From Gnetum montanum (Eukaryota > Streptophyta > Gnetopsida > Gnetales > Gnetaceae): a DNA stretch of 64,000 bases. The notes below the pieces were generated by a model. That model was not told where the DNA came from, did not search any database, and worked only from the letters and a program-made list of their open reading frames with translations. The position numbers were made by a program, and so were the translations under genes. The first letter of the stretch is position 1; each line of letters opens with the position of its first letter. This document shows, in pieces, positions 25,801 through 39,100 of this stretch. Where the stretch lies: the NCBI GenBank assembly GCA_015680685.1, contig MNCI01003975.1, positions 1,834,704-1,898,703 on the forward strand, in the 5' to 3' direction.

Positions 25801-28800
25801 TGGCAGTGGTGTGGAAATCTTTATGGATGACTTTTCTACCTATGAAGTTGATTTTGAGTAAGCATTGGACTGTTTTGAGCAAGTGCTAAAATGGTGCATG
25901 GAGACAAACTTGCGGCTCAATTGGCAAAAGAGCCACTTGATGGTCCATGAAGGCATTATATTGGGGCATAGAATTTCAGGCAAAGTAATCAAGGTAGACC
26001 TTGAAAAGATAAAGGTCATCCAAGGAATCATTAGACTACTTTAAACTGTCAAAGGTGTAAGGTCATTTCTTGGCCATACTAGTTGCTACATGCGTTTTAT
26101 TGAAAACTTCTTTAAAATTGCCAAGCCACTAGTTGAGCTTACCAACAAGGATGCAACCTTCGAGTGGACTAGAGAATGCAAATAAGCATTTCAACACTTG
26201 AAATAGAAGCTCGTAGAAACACCCATTCTACATGTCCTTGCTTGGTTCAGACCTTTTCACATTATGATAGACACATTTAACTATGCCCTAGAAGTAGTAA
26301 TGACACAAATGGATGATCAAAAATACTGATATTATATCCATTGTGCAAGCAGAAACATTGTGGGTGCACAAATCAATTGCACCACTATAGAAATGGAACT
26401 CATGGTGGTGGTGTATGCTCTAGAAAAATTCAGGTAGTATGTGCGTGGATATTGAATTTTTGTGCACATTGATCACAATGCAATTTGCTTCTTAATGACT
26501 AAGCTAGTGGTAAGCCTTCGTGTTATATGGTGTTTGGTGATGTTGCTGGAGTTGGATTTAATGATGGTGGATAGAAAGGGAACCAAGAATGTAGTTGCAG
26601 ATCATCTCTCTTGGTTAAGATGGGATAGCAATGATAATGAAGAGCCCATATTTGATCAATTTCGAAATGAGCTTTTGCTAAGGCAACTAAAGTTCATGCA
26701 CCAAGGATCACAAGTTGGTGTGATGAATTCCTCATATCTACTCACACAAGAGACTTCTATAGAATGAGATTATAGGAAGAAACAATCGTATCTCTACCAG
26801 GTCAAACACTACATAGAAATAGAGGGAAACCTCTATGAAGTATGTGTCGACAGCCTAATACGATGGTGCATACTTGATGTAGATCAACTGAGAGTCTTCC
26901 TAGATGCTCACAAGGGTCCTTCTGAGGGCCACTATGTAGGACAAAGGACACCTACAAAAATCTTAATGGTAGGGTATTTTTGGGCAATGATCTTGTAGGA
27001 TGCACACCATTTTGCTTGTTTGTATGAGAGTTGCCAACGAGATGAGGAATGACAACCATAATGGAAGGGCCTCAATAGTAGAATCAACCACTAGAACCCT
27101 TCAACCTTTGGGGAATTGATTTCATAGGACCCATGACTCCCATGTCCAATGGGAAGTCATATCATTGTTGTTGTTGACTATTATACAAAATAGGCTAAAG
27201 TTGCAATCGTCTTTGATTGCACCACCACTACTGTAGCTTGATTCTTTCAACAATAGGTGGTAAATAGGTTTGGTGTGCCTAGAGCAGTAATGTTTGACAA
27301 TATAACTCGCTTCATAGGTGCAACCTTTCGCAAGTTAATGCAGTGCTTGGGGGTGCAACATAAACTCACAACACCTTACCATTCTCAAGTGAATGGTCAA
27401 ATAGAAGTAACAAATAGGGAGATTACTTGACTTTTGATGCGTACTATCAGTAGATATATGAAAGATTGGAGCACCTAACTGAATGATGCCCTATGGGCAT
27501 ATCACTCAACCCACAAACTTCCTATAGGCTATTCTCCCTACCCTATGAGTTAGTGTATGGAAAGTTACCCAAACTTCCAATTCAAAGAGAGCTCCATACA
27601 CTCACAATTGCATGTGAACTTGACTTGGACATTAACCTAGCACAAAAGGAATAACTCGATACTCAACGTGCTAGATGAAAATTGAAAGGTAGCCCTAATG
27701 ATCAATAAATTGCACATGACATACAATAAACAATGTCATGATGCACAAATGAGGAAAGTTACATTCAAACTAGGAGACAAGGTTCTCTATTGGAATCCCA
27801 TGCATGTGTTGCAATGAGCTAAGTTTTAGACATTATTGAAAGGACCATACATAATACACTCATCTTTTCTTTTCATGGCTATGACAATTTACCATCCAGC
27901 AGGCCCTCAGAAGCACATGCTAGTTAACATCCAACAACTTAAATCCTTCACAGACTTCCAAGTAACTAGGCACAATACTAACATCTTGAATCAAGAACAA
28001 GCTTGCTCTATTTTCCAAATTTCCTTATTTTAACTTGGTCATGGGAGAGATACCCATCTATCGTAACACCTTCAAGAGGATGAAAAGGTTTTTCTTTTTT
28101 TCATTTTGCAATGTTCTTTATATGTTTTCCATTTTTTATATTTTACTAATTATTTTATATGTTTTCTTATTATACATTTTTTTGTTATTTTTATTTAGTC
28201 TTAATTGAAATCTTTGATTTGGTCCATGTCTATTGCGAACTTTGGAAATTGTTGAACGCAATTATCAAGGTTATGATTCAATACATAGGCCAACTTTGTC
28301 TTTAAATTATGCTCTCTACTAACAATGTATTAGTTTGCTGGTGGTATCAGGTAGTGAATTTACAACATCCACCCAATGCATCTGTCTCATGTGGAGTTTT
28401 GTGTCATGGGAGCATCAAGGTTCTTTCAGATCAAAACTAAAGTAACATGTGATCTTGTTATCCATTGAACTAGGAAAGGATCAAGTGAGAATGAAAAACG
28501 GTGTGACCTCAAGGGAATTTGTTGTGTTCTCTTCTCAACTTTCTTTTTAAGTTCTATGGCTCCTCATGGGTATATTATTACTTCTACTGTGGACCATAAA
28601 AGGAAGCATGTCTCTGTTCGGTGTGGTTTCTGAAAAATAGAATAGGAATTTAAAGCACACCTCTTTGAAGATCTCTTGTGATACAAGCACTAGTTATGGC
28701 CCTGGAAAAACATGTTACCTATTCCTAAAGACATTCCTCTAATTAAGATTCACATTTCTTCCTAACTACTTCATTCTTCTATTTTCTTCTTCTTTTGGAG

Positions 28801-31800
28801 TGATGGTTGTCATTGACTCATGATAGTAGGCATGAAGAAATACATTAATGCGAGGTAACTATCATTGGATTGGACTTGGTCTAGACTCAGAACAGACTGG
28901 TATCAGATCATCTTAATTACACATTTTATTGAGGATTCCATGTGACCATGATGCCTCACATGTGATCATTTTCGCACTCCATTTTTTGTCACTTGACTGC
29001 CTCATGCCATGGTCAATTGATTGTTTTGTTTTATAGTTTGCATAATCCTAAGAAAATCCCTCACATGGGTATAGTGTTTAACTTGAACAATCATTCATCA
29101 TTCAGGGTGCCTATGAACTCCTTGTGGTGAGGTTATGAAAGGGCATACTAGGCATTAGCCTACTTTGGGGAGGACCCACTTGCATAGCTTTTGGTTTCCT
29201 TAAGGTTCAACTCCATAACCAGGGGCCATGTTTTGATCTCAATTATTTTGGCTCAACTTTGGCATAAGGAACATCTTCTACTTACTCATCCTGCATGATC
29301 ACGTTGCTCCAATTTCATAAAACTATACCCTCAATGTGTTGTTGCCATGTTTTCCCAACTTTTTGGCTTCCATTTGTCTCTTGTTTCAACCCTAAACTTG
29401 TTCGAAATTCCTCAATATCTTAAGTTGAAAAATAGCTACATTGATGCATCCTCATCGATATAGCCCCATTGATGTGACAGAAAAATCCTATAAATACGTG
29501 TGACACTTAGTTCATTATTTACATTTTCTTCCAGACACAAGAGGAGTTTTTGCAATTTTTTAAGAGCCATGCCAAGAGCTCTTACATTTTCTTAGAGCAT
29601 TCCAAGAGCCATAACTTGACAATTGCTTATTTGTTTTCTCTCGTTCTTCAATCCTCGAGCTTCCAGAGGTATGTTTTACATGATGGGGCATCAAACTCTA
29701 GGTTTTCGTGAAATTGGAAATTTTTTCTAACACCCCCATGGATAAAATATTAAAATAATATTAAATTAATGATCATAAGAGCTCATATCAACAATTAACT
29801 TCCATTTAAAGATGAATAAAATAATAATAAAATAACATCATACGTTTGTGATCACTAAATAAGAACTTAATGGTAAAATTTCAACTTTTGACTAGTATAC
29901 TTAACCTGATTAAACCAAGAAAGGTATAAGAATAAAACAAGCTTATATCCAAAAAGACTAATGTTGGGTATTTTTGTGATCATAGATGACACTTAAACAA
30001 GGATAATAGGCAAGAGGGCTATCACAACCTAGGGAAAAATGACCATATGGTGGAAGGAGACAGCAATAGCAACTACAACAACAATCCCAAGAGCAAGTAG
30101 TCGAGGCCACCCATGCTACCAGGCCGTTGTGTGTGGAGCCTAAGGTGGAATCTGTCCACTAGTTTCCCATGGCAAAACATGGCAATCCTAGCAAGATGAG
30201 GTCCCAAGACCACGACCCAATCTAGAGGTCATGCTCATAGAGGCTTGCCTGCAGAAGGTCTATAGCAAAGAAATTCAGAGTTTCATCCTATGGAGATTAA
30301 ATTTCTGATCTTTCCTAGAGCTCACCCCAGAAGAAGTAAGAACAAAATTGTAAGGGTCTCTAGTATGGCTTATTCGCTCCACCAATGGAGAATGGTACAT
30401 GGGAAACCTACCTTTTCTGGAATAATTGACAAGGGGATGCAACTATCAAGGTCAATGATATTGTCATCTCCTATTCGGCTGAGGCACTAATAGAGGCCAT
30501 TGTATTACCAAACATCGGGGCGAAGTTGGCAGAAATCTCCACTTAGGTAGACCCATAAGCAAAGAAAGAATGGGTCCAGTAGTGTTAAGGAGTGGACTGC
30601 AAGGATTACAGTGCCATAACCAAGGTGGAGCAAGCCTGCTTTAAAATCGCTGCATACCACTTCAATCCAACGGTGAGGTCAAGTAAGGTGACTATTTTCT
30701 CTGCCAGGGCATGCGTGGCTTTAATTGGAAAATTTCAAGTCAACCTACCCTAGCTCATATTTGTTGAAATAGAGAAGCATTTCAAGGAGAATGAGAAGGA
30801 TAGAAGGATGTTCCCTTTTCCAAGCCTTATTAAAAACCTTTGTAAAAGGGGAGGGATAGTCTATTATTTTAATGATGTGGTTTGCAGAAATTTTGCCACA
30901 TCATGGTAGGAGATGGTGAAAGATAAAGTGCCTGCCAAGTTGCAAGAGAAGGAGTAACCACCACCACCACCACCACCACCTGTAGCATCGAAAATGACAT
31001 TAGAAATGCTGGTAGTTGTTGAGCATTTAAGGAAACTTAGAGAGTAGTAGTTGCAACAATAAGCCTCCTTGGTGGTGGAAAATATTCTATATATAGATTG
31101 GCTATGAGCCACTTGAATGAAGTCATAAGGACCATCAGCTGGCCAGATGATGAGATGACCTTGCTATTTTCCTCACAAAGACACCAGTCTCTTGTTTGCT
31201 CCAGTTCCAACACCAGAGAAGTCACTGTGTCCATTCTAGGACAAGCATTTCCTAAAATATCTAGGAATGTAGCACCATTCTTTGTGATGCTAGAAGAAGG
31301 TGAATGGACAACAATCCTGATCATGCCACACAAGGGCCATGAGACAACAACAGTAGAGGTGGTGGTGGACTAAATTGGGGAAGCCTTGAGTGCTCCTGCA
31401 ACATCTGTACCTAATGTTGTTGCCATGGTAGATGTATGAGAATAATAGGAGTTGGAAGCAAAGACATGAGTGCAACCCATCACAATGAAGTGTTGGAGCA
31501 ACTAGTGAGAGATGGGCAATCAATTCCAGAGATCTTTGATCTTATGGAAGACATTTTTGCTACCTAGCCGCAACTGCTAAAGAGAAGGGGTAAGTTGTTG
31601 ATCACAAATATGCAATTTGAGGAGGCTATCATTCGCAACTAATGGTTGGCTGTTGAGGTTGCAGAACTCTAGAGCCTGCTTGTCAGATCCTGCCATTCTT
31701 AGACCTTGTGTTAACTCAGGAGAATCATCGCTTGTGAAATGCTGAACACTAGGAGGACCAGATGGTTGAATAGATTTGCCAGCAATGGGAACAACTTCCA

Positions 31801-34800
31801 AGGTAAACCTGGATTTGAGGAGGTTGGCTGTGGAGAACAGAAATCTCTCGATGGAGAAGGTTTGTGCCCTTCGCTAGAAGATTGCAATTGAGGTCCCTAC
31901 TTGGAAAAATGAGGCTCTAAAATATGAACTAGTCAATAATCACTACAAGGATCGAGTCGGAATGCTCAAAGAAATCAATTGAGAAAGAAATCAAGTTGGC
32001 ATAGGTGAAGGTGAATGAGGCTATTCAGTAACTCTAGCAAAGAGGTTATGTCTGGCAGCCCATCTTTGATGGTCTCAATGCTTATAATCAAGCAGAAATC
32101 TGCCTAAAGGAGTTGTAGAATTAGGAGACGATTGAGTAGATGGAAGTTGCCAACTTCTGATATGCGAACTTGACAATGTTGACAACAAGGACGTCGAGAT
32201 CAAAATTAGAAAAGTTGGTGGCTAGCTACTACCTCCTCTATGAGGCAAAGTTCAAGCTTCACAAAGAGACGAAGCAAAAGTTGGAAGTGGCCAACGTGGA
32301 GCTTAAAGTTTTTAGAAGCAAGTTCATTGATCAAAGATCTGTTGCTGATAACTTGGCCAAAAGATTAAGTGACTATGAGGAGTTGTAGAAGTTTGTCAAT
32401 ATGTTTGATTTTGAACGTAAACACTTCACAACATGGTTTGTTAACATGAAAGGGAGGTTTCCCACACTGTCATGCTCATGGGACATACTAGCATTAGCCC
32501 ATTTAGTTGAATCCGCCTTGACCATCCACGATCCATGGGGCAAGGAAGAAAAGATGAAGACACTTTTGGATGCTTTCCAGCTTTTGGCGGTAGTAGCAGG
32601 GTAGCTTAGGGCTTTAGCAAAGCAAGGACGTGACGAAGGATCCTCTATGCCACAGGAGTCTCCACCTCTAGTCACGGTGTGAAGATTTCATTTGGTTTCC
32701 ATCCATCTAGCTGGCACCTATCAATTTTTGTTAAATTGTTCAAATTCTTTGAAGTTTGCACAAATTTTGTATCCACGCAAATTATAAGCCAAAATGGCAC
32801 TCATGAGTTGTTTTGTTTGTTATAGTCAACTAGTTAGTTCCATACTAATCCAAATTTTGTAAAAAAGTTGATCCTATTTTGTTCACTTGAGAATGAGTTT
32901 TCAGTCAGTTGTGGGCGCAAATGAAGTGTCACTAAGTCGGCTGCGTTGACGCATGCTCATTGATGCATCCCCATTGACGCATCCCTGTTGACACATCCTT
33001 ATGCATTGATGCATATCCATCGTTGTTGATCCTCTTGAAGCCTATATAAGTTCGCACACCAGCCGCGGTTATGGCACCTTTGGTTAGTCTAGTAGCCAAA
33101 CTTTTGCAATTTCTTCCGTAGGACTTAGCAAAATTTCCTTTTGAGTGCTCGCAATGTGGATTGAATTAATTGCACGATGTTTTATTTGAGTGCAAGATGT
33201 ACCTAGACACTATTGCATGACAGAAATAAAATTGAGATTTATTCTCTCCATTGTAGCACTTAGATTAGCTTAAGGTTAACTTTAAACATTTTACTTTACA
33301 TGCATTTTACGTTTTTGTACATAAGTGTTTAATATTTCATTTGGTAGTAACATGAGTATGACCACTTTGAGCATAACAGACTAATGCTTGGTAATCCCAG
33401 TAGTGAATATTTGGTATGCCCAACATTAATCACTTGGTAACCTAGTGGTGTTAGTATGTGTTCAGGATGTGTACAGAAAGTGGGAATAGATACTCTATGT
33501 TTAGGATAGTCTAGTTATAATTAGTTAAAGTTCAATATTTTAACCACTTCTTTCCTTAATATGTTTTAAAATACAAATAATAAAAATTATAAATACAAAT
33601 ATCTTACATCTGAATCATACTTAGCCATATAGATGAAGTTAACACAAGTAATGATATGGAAGACGATGACTAGTAACCTCGCGTTTTACTATCTAGGACA
33701 TAGGCCACTCAGGTAGGAGGCATCCATGGAATTTGATTGGATCATGCGTACATGCTTGTGATTCATATGGTTGGGTGTAGGGAATACCCGCTACTCATCG
33801 CCTTTTGTCTTGCAATAAAGATTCATAGTATCCATAGTAATAATAAATAGGTAAGGTGAAAGAGGGCCCCCTCGATGTAGCCCTTGTATAGTGAGGAAAA
33901 CCTCTACAAATGTCCATTGATGACAAACAAGTAGGCTCTTATGGCCTAGAGGTTTATACATAAGTTGATATATTCTGGGTGGATTTGCTTCTTGAGCACA
34001 ATGTCTCAGAACACCCTAATAAACATTGTGATTTGCTTTAGCAATATTGAGTTTGATCCACATACCTGGGAAGTTAGCTTTATATATGCAATGCATTACC
34101 TCTTGTAACACAAGTATTTGATCTTGGATACATCTTCCCTTAACAATCCTAGCCTAATGGCCACCAACTAGGGATGACATTAATAGTTGGAGATGCTTGA
34201 CTGGAATTTTGGTGAATAGTCTGAGCAGTGGATTACACACTCCTATGGGTTTGACGTGTGCTAATTCTGTGGGATTTGGGATCTTTGGAATAACCACAAT
34301 CCTTGAGCAATTAATCTCATGTTTGACTTGTTTCTACTTCAGCATGAGGTTGAACACATCTAGAATATTATTTCCTAGTATGTCAGAGAATTCAAGAAAG
34401 AAGTCAATAGTTTAGTCATCTAGTCATGGAGCTTTATCACTTTTGAGGGAGCACATTGCATCAATTAACACTTGGTTGGTGATAGGGGTGATGAGTCTGT
34501 AGTTATCATCCTCCGCAACAATCCTTTGAATTTGGATAGAGATAGGGAAGGGTTCCCCACCATCTAGATGTTGGACCAATACTTTTGCACAGCTTGAACA
34601 ATTTTGTGGGTATAATGTAGGAGATTTCCCTCTTGTAAGATGGTGTGAATCTTTTTAGTTTCATTGTTAACCTTTGTAGTGTTGAAAAAGAAGCGAGTGT
34701 TCCTATCACCTTCCCTAAGCCATTTGACCCATGATCTCTCTTTCTAGTATTGTTCCTCTTCCCTTGATAGTTGCTACAAGGTGACTAGAAGCATGTGGTG

Positions 34801-36086
34801 CTCCTTCTCCATTGATTCTCCTCTTTCCTATTAGGCTTGGATGTTTAGCGGTCTTTGTTGCAGCACAACACGGGAAGCCTTGAAGGAATATTTTTCGGAT
34901 GTTTGTATGTTCCATATCTCCTTTTTGGGTAGAGTAAGACCATCCTTCAAGAAATCCCTGATGTTAGCTTGTGGGGGGTAATTTCCCTAGATGTTCACCA
35001 CCAGCTTTCATAGTCAAGGTTTTGTCAACCATAATCATTCAAGTCTAAACTGGGGCAAGTCCCAGTCTATCCAGGTTGTGAATTGCACATACAATAGCAC
35101 GGTGGTTTGAAGCTCTCCTCTTATGGTTAGTAACAGAGATTTCATGGTTAGGAAAGAGCTTTGTACTAACCTAGATCCTATCAATCCTAAAAAGGGCATG
35201 ATCCAGTCCTTTTCTCTTGTTGCTCCAATGGAAAAGTCAGCCAGTGATATCTGCATTGACCAAATCAGAAGTTTGGAGAAATTGTAGAAACTCTTGGCTT
35301 TCTGGCAAAGGGTCAATATCTCCCCTAGTCTTTTCCCATGTGTAGATGTGTTGATTAAAGTCCCTAGTCAATAACCAAGTGCGGCGTCTGAGACGTGGCG
35401 AACAATCTTGTAAAGCTATTGCAGGCATTCTCCCCAATCTTGAGTCCCATAGAAGTTTGTGATCTAAAGGCTCTGTGAGGGCATGATACTCCATGCAGAA
35501 GTGTCGACAATATCAAATGGTAGGCAGGAAAGGGTAGCAAGTCTACCCATCCAACCATGGCAACCCACAAAGTGCGAGTTCCGACCTTGCCATTGTAAAT
35601 AGTTAGTGTATGGTGTGCAACTTAGTCTCATGGAGACACATCACCGTACATCCTTTAGCATGCGTTAATTCTTTTAGGGTGTTTCTTTTGTAGGGGGTAC
35701 ATTCCATGATAGGATCTTCATGGTCTACTAGTAGATCTCTTTTTGTATACTCCCTTGAGGGTTGCTTAAGATCCCAAGTCAATATCTTGTTGTTTCTTCC
35801 TATTGCACATTTCTTAGCTAGTTGGTTGCCCCGTCTTTTGAGTTTTTGTTGTAACTGTAAAGCCTTGGTCCTCTGTTTGAATTTGGTGGGAGACCTACAC
35901 CATTGGTGGCATAGTGGAACCTTGCACCACTAAGATGCACCCCCAAAGAGGCGAAAGCTTCGCCCTTCCTCCGTTGCAGAGTGAGGGGGCATGCAAACAA
36001 CCTTGGCACTCGTATTAGGACCTAGAGGTGGAGGGGGACATCTGCTGCTCCAACCCCCAAGGCTAGATAACTTGCACTAGGATGCG

Positions 36087-36120
<34 letters not shown>

Positions 36121-39100
36121 NATCTGGGAGACTCGATACTTTCAGCCAACTTTCAGCATCCGGTTTTTGCTTTGGCCTAGGCACCTTGGAGTGAACCCAA
36201 CATTCCTTTTTGGCATGGTTACCTTTGCCATAGATTCCACAAGACATTGGGGCACCACTTTGAATCGGGGCTGGCTTGTTTGAGGGGATATTCTCATATT
36301 CAACAGTTAGTTTCTTTTCCCTATAGGTCAAGTTCAAAATGACCTTCCGCAACAAATCATCTGGGGATAAAGACCTCCCCCCTCCCCAGGTAGAATCTCG
36401 TGTAACCCATTCGTTCCTTTGATGCCATGAATTTGTCAAAGGTAATGAACTCTTCGCAGAAACTTGCGAGTGTCTTCAAGAACTCAACCGTCAAAGAGTT
36501 CCCAAGGCACCCCCAAAAACCTTACCTAGATGGAGGCCCTTAAGAAAAGACTACGATCTTGATGTGCCCACCCAACAAAATGCGATCTTGGTCCTCCAAA
36601 CTTTAGAAGACAAAAACTAGCAATTTTCTAGTGAGCAACTAAACTTATGCTTTGGCCATCCCCCATGAGGCAGCCACCTGTTGCCTAATAAGATCCAGTT
36701 GCAGCCTTGCATCAGAGGAAACAAACTTTTCAATAAGGCTCAACTCCATGGTGTGCAACTCCTTTGGCAACAGTCCCCACACTTGCAGCTGCATAGTCCC
36801 TTTAGATCATGAGAAAGCATCAACACCACCATCCCTAGGATGCTAGCTTGTGGTGGCCACCCCCTAGCAAAAACGTGACCCTTCTCTTCAGGGACATCCT
36901 GCTTGAGGCCCTCGTTTGTAGAGCCATTGCCTCTGAGCCATCCAGGGCCGCCACCCCCACCAAAAATCACCTCCCTTTTGTTCCCTAAGCCTCCACCAGT
37001 CTCACCCCTAGACTTGTTGTGATTGTTAGTTGGCGTACCCTCTGCCCGCCTGTTCACTTCATGCTCCTCGCTACCTCTGCCCATACCCTCTCCCTTATAA
37101 ATGGAATGCTTACCATATTCATGATGGTATTCTTTTTAGATATGGCAAAATTTGTGTTCCAAAGTGTGATTTCAGATTCAAGAATCTTGAGGAAGAACAC
37201 AATAGTGACATGTCTGGGCATATGGGCAAGACAAAGACATTGGACTTGGTGATAAATAATTATTATTGGCCAGGTATGTACAAAGATGTCAAATTTGTTA
37301 AAGAATGTTATGGTTACCAAAAGTTCAACAGTGGGAAAGGTGTTGATGGGTAATACATGCTGTTGCCAATCCCAAATGCTCCTTGGGAAAGTGTTTCTTT
37401 TGACCTTGCTTGTAGCATTCCAAGAACAAAATATGGTTATGATTAAATTTTTTTGTAGTTCATAGATTCGCAAAGATGGCTCAATTTATTCTATATATGA
37501 AGAGCAATGCTTTTGATGTTGCTCATTTATTCTTTCAACATGTTGTTAAGCTTCATGGTATTCTATTGAGTATTATTAGTGAGAGATGCCAAGTCTACAA
37601 GCCATTTTTGGAGGTCATTTTGGAAATTGTTAGGAACCAAGTTGTCCTTCTCTACAAGCTATCATCCTCAAACTGATGGGCAAACTAAGGTTATTAATAG
37701 ATCTTTGCTGAAAATTTTGAGATTCTTATTTGGAGATCAACCTCAAAGATGGGAGTATATGTTGGGATATGCTGAATTTTCATACAGTAATGCTTTTCAT
37801 AACAGTATTGGTAAGAGTCCCTTTGTTGCAAATTATGATTTCTCACCCAAGATGGTTGATGAATTGAGGTTACTGATTTTATTGAGCAAATGAAGCAATT
37901 GCATCAACAAGTCAAAGCTCACTTCGAAAAGAAGACCAAGGATATGTCATCCAAGGCCAATGAGGGCAGGAGGAAAATTAAATTTTAGATTGGAAGCTCT
38001 GGTTTTATTTGAGCAAGGAAAGGTAGAGGAATCTGCATTTTAGCAAGCTCAAATCAAGAAGAATTGGTCCATTCAAGATTAGGGCCAATATCCATCCTAA
38101 TGCGTGTGAAATTGATTTGCCCAATGATTTTCCTTTTTCTTGTGTTATCCATGTTTTAGAATTGAGTCCATATCATGACAATTTTTTTTATCAGACTTGG
38201 AGGACAGTCATGAAGTTCTTCAGGGTGCAATTAAACACATTAAGGAAGCCAATTTTGTTGTAAGCAAAAGGACAAGGAGCACAGGAGACAAGAAAATGCA
38301 TGAGTACTTGGTGCATTTTAGTGATGAAAGACTTGAAAATGCCATATGGGTTCATGAAAATGCTTTGGGTATGTGGAGGCTTGATGCTATTTCAAGTGTG
38401 TTGCCCAATTGACACAAGCTTTTTAAAGAGTAAGGGAGATGATGAGAACATCAACCCACATTTTTGATGTAATTGCCATCATTAGTATGTCTAAGGAGTT
38501 CTAGGAAGTGTGTGTTTGTGTTTTGGAGTCTCTTGTATGTATTTTGACTTGTTTCTAGGATATGAATAGGCAACTGCGAGTTGCTGCAGATCGTAGTAAG
38601 ACACTGTTTGCAACTATGATTTGTTGTGAGTCATAGTTAGCTGCAGTTTGTTGCAAATGTCACAATTTGTAGTTTTTGATGTCAGACAGCAAGTTATGAG
38701 TTGATGTGAGTTGGAGGAAGTTGCAGTGGTAAGATTGCGGGTTGCAACTGGTTGTAGTCGGCATCGAAAAAGAGAAGAAATATTGGCTGTTTTACCAGTG
38801 CATGTAGGCTGTGAGTTTCAGTCCTGTCATAGTCTGGGATTGTGAGTTGGTTGCAGGCCTTAGGCCATTGCAATCTGGGTAAAAGACATTTCTTGAAAAG
38901 GCTGCAAAATTTAAAGGGAAGACCAATGGCGAGCGTAAGTAAGGATTTCTTTAGTGGTCATAAAATGATCATTGGGACATAAGAAAGTGTGCCTTTTTGT
39001 GTGCCAAGCTTTAAAAGTAATTCATTGAGTATTGTAAATTTTGAGTGAGTAATCATCCTCTTGATTGTCCTCCTTGTGTTGTGAGAGTGGAGTGAGGGTT

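Larger units (their letters stand above)
33670..37090 (-). mobile_element. L1-type LINE relic with ORF1, endonuclease and RT
   Basis: On the minus strand the order is ORF1 (36077-37084), endonuclease (about 35035-35700) and RT (about 33780-34870), the standard L1-clade layout. The 3' end is missing past the RT fingers and palm. Stops and frameshifts occur throughout. The right end at about 37,090 abuts a chromovirus fragment. A gap (poly-C then N) interrupts ORF1. Confidence 0.85.

Noticed and set aside
20955-33339. One 12.4 kb LTR element bounded by the two homologous LTR segments
   Set aside because: No primer site follows the left segment; an inverted LINE arm begins 14 bases later, and the left LTR is 5'-truncated. 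A composite of several insertions is simpler.
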